From assembly GCA_009192285.1 (NCBI GenBank), contig WBVU01000017.1:124001-188000 (forward strand): a stretch of 64,000 nucleotides of DNA, written 5' to 3'. The notes below the pieces were generated by a model, which searched no databases, was not told where the DNA came from, and saw only the letters and a program-made list of their open reading frames with translations. Position numbers and translations under genes: made by a program. This document shows positions 24,060-37,153 of the stretch, piece after piece. Within the stretch, counting starts at the first letter, position 1; every line of letters begins with the position of its first letter. Origin of the DNA: Morchella semilibera. Lineage: Eukaryota > Ascomycota > Pezizomycetes > Pezizales > Morchellaceae.

Positions 24060-26851
24060 AAAGATCTCTGCTTCTAGAAACTCTTATATTCATCAGTCTT
24101 CCCTTTCACTCCTATCTTTTTTCTTCTTTTTTTAACTACATAAATTTCTTTTGTTCTTATATAGGTTGGGATAAACTGGGCGGTGTTATATTGATTACTA
24201 TAAATGGGGATACGGTGTTTGGGGGGCTCTGGGACTGTGTCCACCTGGCGTATATTTGTCTTTCAGTTATTTTCTCTCTCACTTTTTGACGACACCTCTA
24301 TGGATCATGTTCTTTTCCTCTTGTCATTGTAGCTTGATTTTGTACGGGCCCAGGTGGCCAAATTTTTGATTCTTGATGTCTACATGTATTCTTTACGAGG
24401 CATGGCAAGTCCAGCTTGCGCGGAAATTGAATATGTCTTTAGGAGAAAGACATAAATACCTATTCGTGTTCACTTTATTCACGTTCTACCATAAATTTGA
24501 TCTAACGGCTTAATCTGGCTATTTTGTCACCTGGTGTTTTGGGTCGATGAACATTAGAGATAGATATATACATGTAGCTATAGTAGGCTTAATGGTTTAT
24601 CCATTAGGGAAACAGCGATACGTATATATATATATGCTTCCTAGTAATTAGCATCAAAAGTGTGCTAAGGTTTTAGACAAGATATTCCTCTATTTAAAAT
24701 CCTTCAAAGTATAACCGCATGCGTATATATATAAGCACCCCAATAAGCTTCAGTTCACAGCGATTCATATACTATCACTCGGCCTTCTAGAGGCAGAAAC
24801 ATTCATTTATGCCCACCGTCGTGACACGGATACATGGCTCAAAGATTGGGCCAAAGGCGCCGAGTGTTTATCAGACACCTTCCCAACCAAGTTTCAACCC
24901 CATATTGCATCTATATCTGCTCACATACCTCCCCTTAAATACGAAGTGCGTACATATAATACGGTTTTCTACCATACAGTACCTCACACCTTCATAGCTT
25001 ATCTGGGTGTAGAAATTCGAACCTAAACTCTCCTTATGGTCACCTTCAAAGCCGTCTCCCGACTGAATCTTGTAACCTTGTTGCAGGGATCCAATACTCT
25101 CTCCCCTTGAGTGTTAAATATATCTGTCTTGGCACCACAAAATGCGGAGTTGACCGTTCTTGGCTAGCAACGACTCTATGTTTGTGACTCAAGAATTGAC
25201 ACCTGCCATAATAGGCTCGAAGAATGTGAGTACATGTAGATTGTTCAACCCGCCTAGCCAATCTTTAAAGCTTCAAGAGGGTTGCTATCTTCCTATGATT
25301 TATGACTCACAGTTGATTGTATTATAAAAGCTTCTTGAGCGCTGTCACCTTTGGGAGTAGACCTGCACAAACCAAACCTACTTGACGCCATAACTACAGC
25401 CATAACTACAGGGAGGTAAAAAAAAACGTCAAACCCTTTCAATATTAACACATTGAATCAACCAAACTTAATCAAACCTAAACACTTTTTCTACACGTAA
25501 AGATGTCCTCCACTAGCCCCGCGCGTCAACTGACACCGCCTCCACTTCTAAACCCCTCATCGCCCCCACGCCGGCTGCCTCCTCAAACTCTCCCATCTCC
25601 TCGGTTCTCAAGTATTTATTCAAGAAATCGAACAGTACCACGGAGCAGAAGCAAAAGCCAGCCCCAAAGAGCACAACCCAGGGAAGCTTTGGCGGTGAAT
25701 TCAGGATCCAGTAGAGGGCGCAAAGGAACATCGATCAATAAGTTAATCTAGTTAAAGCGGGCAAGAACCGCTTACTCCGACCGAAGTATGGCATCCCCAA
25801 AGAAACCAGCGTTACACTCACGGGAGAGGGGTGTACGCTGGGACGTAGGGTGCCACCGACTAGACTGGCTGGGACCCTGAGCTCTGCTCCCGATCAAACG
25901 ATTACGGTTGGATGAGGGATAGGTGGTGGAGCTCTTTTTCTCCTGTATAGTCATATGAAACCTATAGTGTGGAGTTGTGTATTATTTACCGTATGAGCTT
26001 TTATCACTCATCAGTTGTTGCGTGTAGGAAGGATGTGTATGAAACTGAATTTAAGATGCATTAATCATGAAGTATCACTCGGTGTTCACCAAGAAATTCA
26101 AATGTTGAACTGGGGCTTGGAGGATGTATATACATGTATAAGGGGTAAGCGGCGTATTTGTCCCGCATAATCGCACGACACCCCACCACACCATCGCTGG
26201 TGCACGTCAACTTCGTGCTCCGTCTCTTCACTACCTTCATCGACCCATAACATCAGAAAATCTATTTCCCTCTCCGTTGGCAGCTATACCAGACCCAATA
26301 TATCTATATCCAGTGATCACAAATTACCACAATTAAGGGCCATTTACTCGAATAAGGGATATGGATAGAACCTCAGAAGATAGATACTTCGACATCCGTT
26401 CACTCGCAGCAGATATGGCTCCACTCAACTCTACATCAAGAGCTAGCTTATGCTGTGATAGGCAACAGGGACCTAATTCTCTACCGATAGGTGAATAGAT
26501 AATGGGTTTTGCGGGGGAAACGTATACTCTTGATAATATTTACAGCCAACAGCGCCGGGAGCGAATCACACCACCTTGTGAACTGAACAAAACCAGCCCA
26601 GAGCATAAGAGACTGGTTACTACGAATTGCAGGTTTTGCCGAATGATCATCTTGGTGTAGGCGAAACCGGAAGCACTCAAGCGCTCTCGGATGAGGGTCT
26701 AACAAATCCATTACATGGACAAAAAGAAAAGTCAAACACAATGGGGACGGTATTTATCACTCTTGGCATGGCTCCCCCTGCGAGTAAATCAAATAATAAA
26801 TCTTTAATGTATACAGTATTTCCTAAAACGCCAGACCAACTCCGGACCTAA
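24060..26851. other. Spacer of 2.8 kb with scattered short motifs
   Basis: No gene is firmly supported. It contains four TACATGTA sites, one consensus copy of the GAGTGAT motif (26064-26080, minus) and a (TA)n stretch near 24620. An 82-codon ORF at 25503-25751 is discussed among the rejected items. Confidence 0.5.
26064..26080 (-). repeat. Dispersed 17-bp motif, copy
   Basis: It reads GAGTGATACTTCATGAT on the minus strand, an exact fit to GAGTGATRCnnYATGAT. It lies in spacer downstream of the Ser/Pro-rich gene, with no similarity to the other copies beyond the motif itself. Confidence 0.6.
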
Positions 26852-28049
26852 CTAAACAACCACACCCCTCAACGCTGCCTCGGATAACTCAAGTAGCCCT
26901 TGCTGCATTTGAGAAAAGATATCAATTGCCTGTACCAGACGGCAAAACCAGATAATCAGCATAGCCCCAACTTATCAACTCAAGCCCGGTTAATACATAC
27001 CTGCTTTAATTTGCCATCATCATCTGCCTCAATGAGTTTGGTAAATTTCTCCTCGTCCTCTAGTACATTCGCATAATCGCTCGCCTCAGGTACTGATACA
27101 TCGGTCAGAACATCATATAGACTAGTATTTATAAAGCTCGTTGCATTATATTGTTCGGCTGCTAGAGCCTTCAAAAGCGTCGGCGGAACGGTGATGTGAT
27201 GCGCTCCAGCTAGCTGCAATATTTCCGAAACAGAAGTCAAACTAGATATCATTCAGTACGCGCCGCCACACCGTCCACAGGAGGGGAAGAACCTAGCAGG
27301 CAAGACCTGTGTCGAATAACCTTGTTGTTGGAAATACTTCTGCGAGACTACACACAACTTCAAACCCTTTGCCTTTGTGTGGTCTTCGAATCCAGGAGTG
27401 AAGTGTACTTTTAATGCATTCACATAAGGTGCTATATAGGAGCATCCAACTGCACCCGAAGCGGCGGCCTGTACCATGGTGAACAAGGTTGTCGCCAAAG
27501 TTCTAATTCCCTCCTTCTCCAGCACTTCACATGCTTTCAGCCCGGCATACGTGGTTGGAATCTTAATGCAGATCCTGTCCTGCGGAGTCCCTGGGGCAAG
27601 GAGTTCCACCAATGTCATGTATCGACGGGCATTTGTAATAGTGTCAGCGGCTGAGTTCGCATACTTCGGGTTTGCCTGGATGTGGACGCGGGAGGTGGTA
27701 TAGGCGAGATATCGGAGGGAGAGCTTAGTCTCGATGATTTCAACAGTGAGCTCAGGGGCGGTGAGGGCACCTGCGTAAGGAGATTGTTTGATAAGGGTTG
27801 AAGCGAGTTTGGCGGACTCGGTAATTATGTGGGCATTTTCAGGCTTTTGGATCTCGAAATATGCAATTGCCTATGACTGCCATTAGCACTCACCATTGAG
27901 CGATGAATACTAGAGCTAGGAGCAATGAGTACCTGATTAGACGTGCAGTCTACGAACGGACCAAGGTCTTTTCCTATCGATACATCAAGGGTATCGCAAT
28001 CTACAAAGGACCGTGTTCGAAGGTAATCTAAGAGGGTTTGAGTTGCCAT
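26852..28049 (-). CDS. Transaldolase family protein
   Basis: Four minus-strand exons, 28049-27933, 27870-27293, 27241-27001 and 26929-26852, give 337 residues, the usual transaldolase length. All phases agree. The Schiff-base lysine lies in RICIKIPTTYAGLKA (Lys142, close to Lys144 of yeast Tal1). Other family blocks are DCTSNQ at the end of exon 1 and VGCSYIAPYVNAL. Transaldolase transfers a dihydroxyacetone unit between sedoheptulose-7-phosphate and glyceraldehyde-3-phosphate in the non-oxidative pentose phosphate pathway. The sequence diverges noticeably from canonical Tal1 (it lacks the classic TLVEADTGDF-type start, having FVDCDTLD instead), so it may be a paralogue such as the NQM1 or fungal secondary-metabolism type. 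It sits alone, divergent from the DUF6536 gene. Confidence 0.85.
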
Positions 28050-30037
28050 GACTACTTGTTCAAAAATAAGAGCAAAAAATAATAAGAAGAAAAGATATCA
28101 AACGAAGATAGGAAACTACAATTGGATTTGGGAGAATGGATAATAATATACATAAGCGGGGGCGCACCTTGCGGGGAAATGCGGGATTTGCCGTTTCCCC
28201 GATCTGCACATGCGGACTGATGCAATCCGGTGGGTGGGATTGGACCGTGGGGGGTTTCATAGGGCGTCACTCGGTATACGACATACTAGTGCCAATTATT
28301 AAACCACTCAAGAGAGGGTGACGATAGTGATATCCCAATTACAGAAGCTTTGTATCTTCAACGACTGAGATTTATGGAAACGCAGCCGGAACAAAGAATG
28401 CAGGTTAATCTCAAGGGATGATAAAAGATAAACACTGCGGGTTGTTCCCCGGAGTTACGCAAGGCTATTTGCACTTTTCATAATTATTTTCAATTGCAGA
28501 TTGCACATTTTCTTGTGCCCGTTTCGTACAGACTGAGGGTTTCTCTTTTACTCGCTTAATTCTGTAGCGCCAAGACTCTGGGGTCTCCAGTAGGTAGTGG
28601 AAGCTCGAAGACGTACAGCTCCGGATCCGAAATAATTTATTAGATAAATATCGTCAGTTGATCCAATAAAGAACCAAGACATCATATCTTATTGTTTTTA
28701 TCGCATCATAGGGAAAATCTGCGTGATTCAAATACGTCTTCGGAGGCCTCAATAGATATACATTATATACTCAGCACCTGGAACCAGGAGCTGCTACAGT
28801 ACTGTAGTAATGTTTTGTCCTAGATAAGAAAAACATGATAGGATAAAACCATGACTGGTGAGCACAAAATTTGCCACATCCCATTGGTTTCATGCTAGGG
28901 ATTTATTATTATATTTATTTGTGGTATGATACGATGTAAGCGTTCAATAAAATTCGTGCTAGAGTGATAAGAAAGGCATTGGTAGACTGAAAAACAGTAG
29001 TCTCGGGCCATTCAATATAAGCGCTATAAATATGACCTTATGCTGTAGCCAGCAGGGATATAATGATATCAAGGCTCGTTCTTGGTTCGCCGACTAGGTC
29101 TGCCGATTAGTAAACTCGGCGGAACACTATTCCCTAGTGACTCTATGAACCCAATTTGGGGTGGCTCCGTATCTTCAAGACTCGATTCCACCGGCGCAGA
29201 TATCGCCGATGGATCTCGAGAATATGGATAGTAAGCTCAGAAGGCACTTGTGCCTGATTGAAAGAGCTACACTGACTGGCCTGATGAACTTGCTAATATG
29301 GTCTCAGTAAGTGGGTTAGGGTTACACAAACAGACATTGATTACGTATGATAAGGAAAAGGCTCGGCTGCTAACATCCGAGATATCCATCAACAACTCCG
29401 CCGCAAACCTTCAACAGAGGTACTTACATGTATGTAGATCGGTATGTAGTTACTACTCTAGCAGCTTAATCCTATATCCTAGTTAATCTACTGACGTGTC
29501 AATGGAGTAGTCAAATATACTTGTAACTAAATCCCGTTCATGATTCGGCCATATCGATCTCATGGTGGCCCTTCAGTCCAGGAAGTTTCCAGTCCAGGAA
29601 GCTAGGCCAGGAAGACAGCCTTTCCCGTTACATGTACTAAGACTACATACAATCCTCACTCTATGGATTCATGAGCCCCGGGCAAGAGAAGTTATCTCTG
29701 ACTGTCTATTTTGACGGGTTTTCCAACTACCAGGCATGCCCAATGAAGGTTCGAGAAAGTAACTGGTCATGATACTAAATTGTCCCATGTTCCCCTACCA
29801 GGTCAGGATGCTTGTACCACCGCCTTTATGCCGACAGACCCTTGTATCACCTCTGCTGTGTAACAACGGATGTGCATCGCGAATGACACCCAGCCACAAA
29901 GTCCAAGTACCTGTGCCCCTCTGTAGCCGCTGTCCAGCCTTCCCTGGTGTTAAACAGGTACATACACAGCCATTCTTAAGGGACAGGATATCTCTAGATA
30001 TTTTTCTGTCTTGTCTGGCGAAAAACTAGCCTACGAA
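28050..30037. other. Divergent spacer between the transaldolase and DUF6536 genes
   Basis: It is about 2 kb and carries both promoters. It contains two TACATGTA sites and three short TCCAGGAAG-like repeats near 29580-29610. No further gene is supported. Confidence 0.55.
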
Positions 30038-32400
30038 ATGCAGTATTCCAGTGAGCAGCATAGACCTCCCCCTCTATGGGGTTTTGGGGCGCCAGCCTCT
30101 CAGAATATAGCGTATCAGCCCATACCATTACAGCAGCTACCACAAGGGCAAGGCGAGAAATACGACTACGATCCACATGCTTTAGGGTAAGCAGAATTCG
30201 AAATCTAGTTGAGAGAATGTATACTAACACTCCGCAGTCCACCAGGCTACTACAATCCACCACCAGCCCACCACCGCAATTCGATCCCCCCACCGCCTCC
30301 TTCCCCGCCTCCGGAGCCGGAGACTAAGGCCCATGGTTTTTTCTCCGGGGGATGGAGAAGCGGGGTGACATATGCCGCCATCACGACATTCGTGGTGTTG
30401 CTTATCAACATCTCTGTGACGTTGTGGGCGAATAACAAATATGGGAACGTAGGCGGTTTAGGTGTATTACAGCATGGTATCTGTGCAAATGTAAAGAGAT
30501 CGAGTCTGTGGATCCATTTCGCCATCAACGCTCTGAGTACGGCGTTACTCAGTGCGAGCAATTATACATCGCAGACCTTGAGTGCACCCACGAGGAAGGA
30601 GGTTGATAGGGCCCATGCGAGAAGGAGATGGTTGGATATTGGTGTCCCAAGCTTGAGGAATTTGGGAAAGATCAGCTGGACTCGGTTTCTGCTATGGTTG
30701 TTCTTGATGTTTAGTTCTGTGCCACTTCATTTCCTGTGAGTGGATATTTTACCTACCTCGAGAGCCCAGTGCCCGCCGAGATTGTGCTTATAATAATGAA
30801 AAAACAGGTTCAACTCTGCTGTCTTTACAACATTAGAGACGAATTCCTATAGCACCACCTCCGTCTCCGAGGGTGCCCTAGACAGCTACCTCGCAAATAC
30901 CACAAACAGCGATTTCTATTATTTCAGCGACCCCCGGACCTTCGTTCGCCTCGAAAAGCTAGCATGTATGCAAGCCTACGGGAAGCAGTTCCTCTCAGAC
31001 CGCCGAGACGTTATCCTCGTGACCAACGGCAGTGCAAGCGCCCAATTCACTGGCAGTCATGGCTTTGCGGAAACTGGGACTAACACGGGTCGCCAGCCCT
31101 TTGATTGGCTCTGCGAAAACACCGGCGTCACAACGCTCAGCTGTAATATTGACGACGCGATAGCTCGCATCGATAACTGGAAAATGAATGGGGGGAGTGT
31201 TCAGTATTGTCTGAGTGAGCGAATGGAAGAAAACTGTAGTCTGGGGTATAGTCTTCAGATTATGGTTATAATCATTGTGTGTAATGCTCTGAAATGCATC
31301 TGCATGCTGCTAGCAGTGTTTCTGACTAGGAAGCTGGACAACCCGATAGTTACTATCGGAGATGCTGTAGAGTCGTTTTTGAATAAGAAGGATATAACGA
31401 CAACGGGTATGTGTACGGCAAGTAAACAGGATATAAAGGGTGTATGGGGCCCAGTACTGGCTCAAGGCTTGAGCAGGCCGCTACAGGCACAAGTTTGGGT
31501 GCCTCGGAGGAGGTTTTGGTTCCGGGCTGCTAGTAACTGGCAGTGGGTAATATGTTTCGGACTGTAAGTTTCCTATAATCTTCCCGGTATCCAATCTCCG
31601 TAGTTTCTAATATCGATCCTAGTGCTGGAGTTGGTATCATCACCGTACTTGGATTCCTCTTTGTAGGTATCGCCAACTGGAGCGATTATGGTGTCTCTCG
31701 CACCCCCGCCTCGATGTGGAAACTAGGCTTTGGTTCTGTCAACACCCTCGCTCTAACCTCAAAACCCACCAAGGCCTCTAGCACTAGCTACCAGGCCCTT
31801 GTTTCTTCCGTCCTTCTTGCCAATTTGCCTCAGGCCATCTTCTCGTTTTTGTACCTTCTCTACAACTCAATTTTCACCTGCATGCTCCTCGCCTCCGAAT
31901 GGGAGCGCTACGCAACAGACCGGCGCCCGCTCCGCACAACCACTCCTAAAGGAGAGCAGCGAAGTACCTACTTTCTCAATCTCCCATATCGATATAGCAT
32001 ACCACTCATGATCGGGTCCGGCGTGATGCACTGGTTCATCTCGCAGAGCATCTTCCTTGCGCGTATCCTCGAGTATAGAGGCGGACAGCTGACACCCTAC
32101 TCCCTGACCACCACCGGGTATTCCCCAATCGCAATTCTCTTCGCCGTGATTCTGGGGCTTGTAATGCTGCTTTTGGTGCTTGTGATGGGGCTGCGGCGGT
32201 ATTCGGGGCATATGCCATTGGCGGGGAATTGTAGTGCGGCGATTAGTGCGGCATGTCATACGCAGGAGTGGGGGGTGGCGGAGATGCCGATAATGTGGGG
32301 TGTTACGGAGATTAATGGGGGAGTGGGACATTGCTCGTTTAGTGGGGCGGAGGTGGGCAAGCCGGTTGCTGGACAGTGGTATGCGGGGGATCACAAGTGA
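30038..32400 (+). CDS. DUF6536 multi-pass membrane protein
   Basis: Four exons, 30038-30186, 30238-30735, 30808-31563 and 31623-32400, give 726 residues with consistent phases; intron 1 has an ACTAAC branch site. Residues 1-100 are Pro/Gln/Tyr-rich and cytosolic in appearance. The DUF6536 signature follows: GGWRSGVTYAAITTFVVLLINI, then GICANVKRSSLWIHFAINALSTALLSASNY. A long central stretch contains N-glycosylation sequons and Cys residues. The C-terminal part has about five hydrophobic helices, beginning NWQWVICFGL. The family is widespread in filamentous fungi and has no assigned activity that I know of. Late segments such as SIPLMIGSGVMHWFISQSIF match the family's conserved block. Confidence 0.83.
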
Positions 32401-34094
32401 GGGTCTAGGTAGAAATGGAGGGGTTTTTTATATAGAATATTTTGGGATGTGGGGCTGGTGGGTTTGTTTGTACTCACTGAGTCTTATGTGATATCTATGA
32501 CGTTTAACTGGCTATTAGTCGATGCAGATATGAGAGCTGTTCAATGGGCCTATCTTCAGAAGGTAGTTTTGAGGTACAAGACGTATTTTGGCAGAGCGAT
32601 AGTGCCTCTAGAATAAAAAAGGAAAAATAAAGAGAGCTCACTACTATATTTGAATCTTCTGTATTTTGAATAGTATAAGGTAAAGAATATATAGTAGACT
32701 TCGTTATCTTGTCAACCTTGAGTATAAGAGAGGTGACCTATATACCATATAAGACAGCCACATATATGTGTACTAGACATTAGCCCTAGGCACAATGATC
32801 GACTGTGCTCGAAAACAACACTCATTACAACAGAATCGAATGAGCTCGGCACCAGGCCCACTCTGAGCGTGACCACCAACATATGGGTAGGCCCCACAAA
32901 AGTACCACTTGGCAGTAAGTGTTTGATCTTACCGGCGAGTGATCATCCGTGATCCATTACACTTATTCATCCACACCCAGACAGACCCGTATGGAGTTAG
33001 ATTGGTGGCGGTAGCTCCCTGCGGAGACTACCGTAGCCGCTTCATCTGTTGACTAGGCGGGTGCACAACACATATTTCTTTTCCCGTCCGTGGACAAAAA
33101 CGGAGGTGTATGGGCACAAGACTGCAAGACATGCAATTGGTTTCATCCACCGACGTTTCTCAAAAAATACTGCCGCACTAGTGTGGTACGTCCATTTAAT
33201 TATGCAAGGCAAGACTAGGGGTTGATTTGCAAGTCCGATTGACGACTTTAATTTCTGGGCCACAATATAGGGTAACTGTTAATTGTAATGATTAAAGGAG
33301 TACTCCTTAAGCTAGGAGTCTAGGATCCTCCATAAGACGGTTTTTTGTGCACCTAAACATGGACACCGCATGATGTGCTACATACTGGACTCCTGCACAT
33401 ACAGTCTAGCGTAAATGAAAGGGACGTGTACGACACGGCTGGCTGAGTCGTCTATATATTCGTCAAATCTGATGTACAAGTAAACGGTAGTCTCGTTCCC
33501 AGACCCGATCGGTATTTCTTTATATAATTATGTGGTGTGCTCAATACCGGATACATAAAATACTACATCTCCAACCACACCAAAATAGGGGATGGGCACG
33601 AGACTAAATAAACGGGACTTTCCAAGATTAATACCTCCGGCCTCTCTTAAAATACTTGTCCAACTAGCCCACAAGCAGTCCAGACGTACAACGCAGTATT
33701 CAATTATATTTATTGGCCTAATTTTTGTGTCTTTTATCTAGTCGGGTCTGGTTTAGCTACGTCCTTCATTAATTGAAGGCAGTGATAATGTTATCATACA
33801 TGTAGATATATAACCACAAGGCCAGAGTTTGCCTGGACTATACATGTATATTTCCACCTCCAGGAGTCAAGTAACTCATTCGGCAGATGTATTTTAGAAG
33901 GATTTGTCGGAGTTATTCTGCGAACCTGTGAGATAATACCCTAGATATTTTGGTAACGTTTTTGTTGATTTCTAATTTCCGGGCTTTGTTGCTTCCGAAG
34001 ACTATGTCCGGTATATACATACATGTATGTGACTGTCTTGTATATATGGCATCTCTCTTGTGCTCAAGTCAGTTGTACTAACGGGATATTGTAC

Positions 34095-34267
34095 TACAGT
34101 ACCAAAAAAGCGGGTGCATCCAGTACCTTATCTGCCAGAGTACCATGGCACTCCAGTATTGCTATAGCATTGCTATGGTATAATAGCCGAAATTCCGACT
34201 AAATTCGGAAGCTTTTCACGGTACCGTATTGCTATGGTATCTATTAAATCCCCTTTTTTGTACTGTA
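34095..34267. mobile_element. MITE-like element, TACRGTAC-A5 terminus family (copy 2)
   Basis: It starts TACAGTACCAAAAAAG and ends CTTTTTTGTACTGTA, an inverted terminal repeat of about 15 bp with TA at both outer ends. The interior contains a short ATTGCTAT repeat. It is 173 bp, non-coding, and about 75-80 percent similar by eye to the inverted copy at 37711-37875. A non-autonomous Tc1/mariner-like origin is inferred. Confidence 0.7.
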
Positions 34268-34322
34268 TATATGTATGTACTTATCGAAAATTCAAAGGTA
34301 AAACGCGTTCCCTGTGACAGAC

Positions 34323-34339
34323 GAGTGATGCCCCATGAT
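34323..34339 (+). repeat. Dispersed 17-bp motif, copy
   Basis: It reads GAGTGATGCCCCATGAT, an exact fit to the consensus. It is followed by TAATTAATTGATTCATGATTA, which makes a local imperfect palindrome on ATGAT. Confidence 0.6.
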
Positions 34340-34706
34340 TAATTAATTGATTCATGATTATAAGGTTGTAACTTATCATGGGTACATATTTAATCAACTC
34401 AAATGCTCCCTTACCTTGGAACCTCGTGTCTCGTGTATTTCTTGGTAAGTAGCGAGTCCATGGAGTGTCCTGTTTGGGGGTTCTGCAGTCTAGTAGATCG
34501 AGCGGGTTACCTAAGCAGCAAGGTATTAGTTAAGTCCATGTGCTCTTCGTACCGATCACAAGGGTTGAAGATCAAAACAAGGTACTCTATAGCTCTTATC
34601 AGTGACAGATAGGGGCCGGGATGTCATCACATCATGGACCTATAAATTTCGTGATCGATTTTATAGATTGCGTCAGTCATCTCAGATGGGGTAAATCATT
34701 TGTACC

Positions 34707-34804
34707 TACAGTACTACGGGGGTAGGGGTAAGTCTGTAGACAGTGGTCGTGGTTGCAACAGCAGTAGGTGTCTACAGACTTACCCCTACACCCGTAGTAC
34801 TGTA
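34707..34804. mobile_element. Foldback MITE-like element, TACTACGGG family (copy 1)
   Basis: Two arms of about 35 bp (34707-34741 and 34770-34804) are inverted and differ at about one position; they begin TACAGTACTACGGG. The 28-bp loop contains TGGTTGCAA. The element at 63167-63243 shares the arm sequence TACTACGGG...TAAGTCT and the loop word TGGTTGCAA, so the two are members of one family. Confidence 0.75.
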
Positions 34805-35137
34805 TCGAAGTGGTTCCGAGTACGTAGATGGGACTTCCTATACTTTGCTGGGAAATCTTCCGGTAGCTAAGCACCTTTAACCAAGATCGTTGCTACAAAT
34901 GCGGGTATACTAGCCTATTGCACTGCACATGCAATTAGAGGCTGCTGCCGAGTTCCGATGCCGATATTCACTTGATTAATTATGAGTTCAATCACGCAAG
35001 AAGTGTCCCTTATCACTCGAACCTTTTCTATAGAAATATTACTTGTGTTTTGCCATTATATATATCAAGGACCCATTTCATTAGGGTGTATTAAGACCCT
35101 TCAACCAACCGTAGCCTTTAGAAAAACAGCTATAAAA

Positions 35138-36511
35138 ATGTCAGCGACGACCACTACTACGCTTCCGCCTTCTACCCTTCGCCTTACCCCCAATCCACAT
35201 AACAAGAATCTTACTCCCCCAATCTCCACCAATTCTCTCGATTCCTACCCGCACACATTATCCACACCAGTAATTGGAACTGAGTTCCCCTCGTCGGTGC
35301 AATTGGCTACCTTACTTACCTCCGATGCCTTGATCCGTGATCTTGCGATTTTGATATCCCAACGTGGGGTTGTTTTCTTCCGCGCTCAAGTTATCTCGAT
35401 AGAACAGCAAACAGAGCTTGCAGTGCGCCTTGGGGAGTTGAGTGGGAAGCCAGATACAAGTGGGCTGCATGTACACCCACTCACGAAAGAATTCTCAGAG
35501 CTGGGCGATAAGGTCTCAGTGATTAGCTCTGAGGGTAAGAGAATAGTTACGAGTGGGGAAAGGGAGGAGAGAAGTCAACGGGCGAGTAGTGGATGGGTAT
35601 GAATGTTCCTTAAATTAGTTCGTGGGAGTACTTAGTTAACCAATGGCACGTTATAGCATGCGGACATCACTTTTGAGAAGATTCCAAGCGATTGTAAGTT
35701 CATGGCTTCAATGTTGGCACCGCAGATGCACAGGGATTAACGGACGGGTAGATGCAATTCTGAAAGTGCACACACTACCTGAAACAGGAGGAGAGTAAGT
35801 TTCGACTCTTCCCTAGAGGTGTCTAGTTATTTATTTTTCCGTAAGCACACTTTGGGCCTCTGCATATGAGGCATATGATCGCCTCTCTCCTGCCTACCAG
35901 CGGTTTCTCGAAGGCCTGACAGCAACCCACAACGCTACTCGTTTCAACGAAGCAGCAGCTCGCGCTGGGTATGAGATCCGCAAGAACCGAGGTGCTCCTG
36001 AGAACCAAGGGACAGACCTAACCGCTGTACACCCTGTTATAAGGACTAATCCTGTCAGCGGGTGGAAAGGTGCGTGCTTTCTAGAACAAACGAAAAAGGT
36101 TGATAGGAGCGCTAATGAGTGACAGGTTTATTTGTTAACAAGGGCTTTACAAAGAGAATTAATGAACTTACCAAAGATGAGTCCGACAATTTATTAGATT
36201 ATCTTTTCAGACATATCAGCGAAAATCATGATCTCCAAGTCCGGTAAGCTTTTTCCAATAATCTGCTCTCTAGCGTAATTACTAAGACTCCTAGATTCAA
36301 ATGGGGCCATTATCAGGATGGTGCCGCCGACGTAGCAATCTGGGATAATAGAAGTGTTTTTCATACTGCTACTGATGATTACCTTGAGCTGGGTGGGATT
36401 AGAGCTGGAGACCGAGTCGTAAGCTTAGGAGAGAAGCCAACTTTGGTGCCGGAGTCGAAGGGTAGAAGGGAGGCGTTGGGATTGCCGAGGTTTGGCGGAC
36501 AGCTGTTCTGA
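35138..36511 (+). CDS. TauD/TfdA-family alpha-ketoglutarate-dependent dioxygenase
   Basis: Six exons, 35138-35596, 35657-35693, 35752-35794, 35846-36069, 36126-36243 and 36295-36511, give 365 residues. Three internal exons are tiny (37, 43 and 118 nt) but every phase fits and the spliced product restores HADITFEKIPSDYAILKVHTLPETGGD and TLWASAYEAYDRLSP, which are classic for fungal sulfonate/alpha-KG dioxygenases. The Fe(II) triad is visible: His154 and Asp156 in the HAD motif and the distal His in NRSVFHTATDDY; a C-terminal Arg (RAGDRVV) would bind 2-oxoglutarate. The family couples 2-oxoglutarate decarboxylation to hydroxylation of sulfonates, sulfate esters or other small acids. RGVVFFRAQ and LGELSGKPDTSGLHVHP are diagnostic. 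The ATG at 34982 is in frame and would add 52 residues without family similarity, so I start at 35138. Confidence 0.88.
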
Positions 36512-37153
36512 TTGTATTCTTCACTCTGTCTCGGATTATAATCTGTACCTATAGCCCAATTGAAACAAAAAGGTAGACAAAAGGTACAGCTAAGTACACC
36601 AATCGCTGTCACTCCCCTGTCAGAGTTTGATCATACTCACAGTTATCATCCCCGCACCAAACCCAGATTTACCTGTCAACGATCGACAGTGAGTGGAGCG
36701 GACCTAGCTTTTCGGTTGCAGGTTCCCTGTCCACCCAAGGAAACTTCAGACGGGCGTCTAGCACATGGACAACCAGTGCTCCACATCTCGTATCCGTACG
36801 GGGTCGTGATAGGTGAATCAGACCTCCAAAGAAACCTTTGCTAAGTGGATGAGAGTGTGATCGGAGGCACGTAAAGTGGCGAAAAAAATGCACATGTACA
36901 GCATTGGACAGGGCTGCATCGACTGGAACCATGCCACTATTGTACGTTTATGCATTTTTAAGCAAGTGGAACATATGAACGTTTTAGAAGCACGTGGTTG
37001 TAGATAGTTCGATTCTATTAAGGTTCATATCATAATGCACTTATCGTAGCACCCCTTCCAGTTAATTCGTAAAGGTCCCACAAGTAGCTCAATCTTAGCG
37101 CCCTCCAGAGAGACTACAGCAGCTCTGGTATGGCAGGCTCAGATTTCACGCAT

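Larger units (their letters stand above)
32401..35137. other. Spacer of 2.7 kb rich in short inverted-repeat elements
   Basis: No gene is supported. It holds two MITE-like elements (34095-34267 and 34707-34804), a GAGTGAT motif copy (34323-34339) and three TACATGTA sites. An ATG at 34982 is in frame with the dioxygenase gene and could be an alternative start for it. Confidence 0.55.

Noticed and set aside
25503-25751. 82-codon plus-strand ORF starting MSSTSPARQLTPPP
   Set aside because: Another plus frame (ending STTQGSFGGEFRIQ) and a minus frame (with a hydrophobic WVVLFGAGFCFCSVVLF stretch) look equally protein-like, and none has a complete start and splice model. A small gene may be here but its strand cannot be decided.
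33042-33263. Minus-strand 73-codon ORF in the spacer before the dioxygenase gene
   Set aside because: Short, no motif, no splice support.
34982-35137. Upstream in-frame ATG of the TauD-like gene
   Set aside because: It would add 52 residues with no resemblance to the family N-terminus; the ATG at 35138 gives the normal start.
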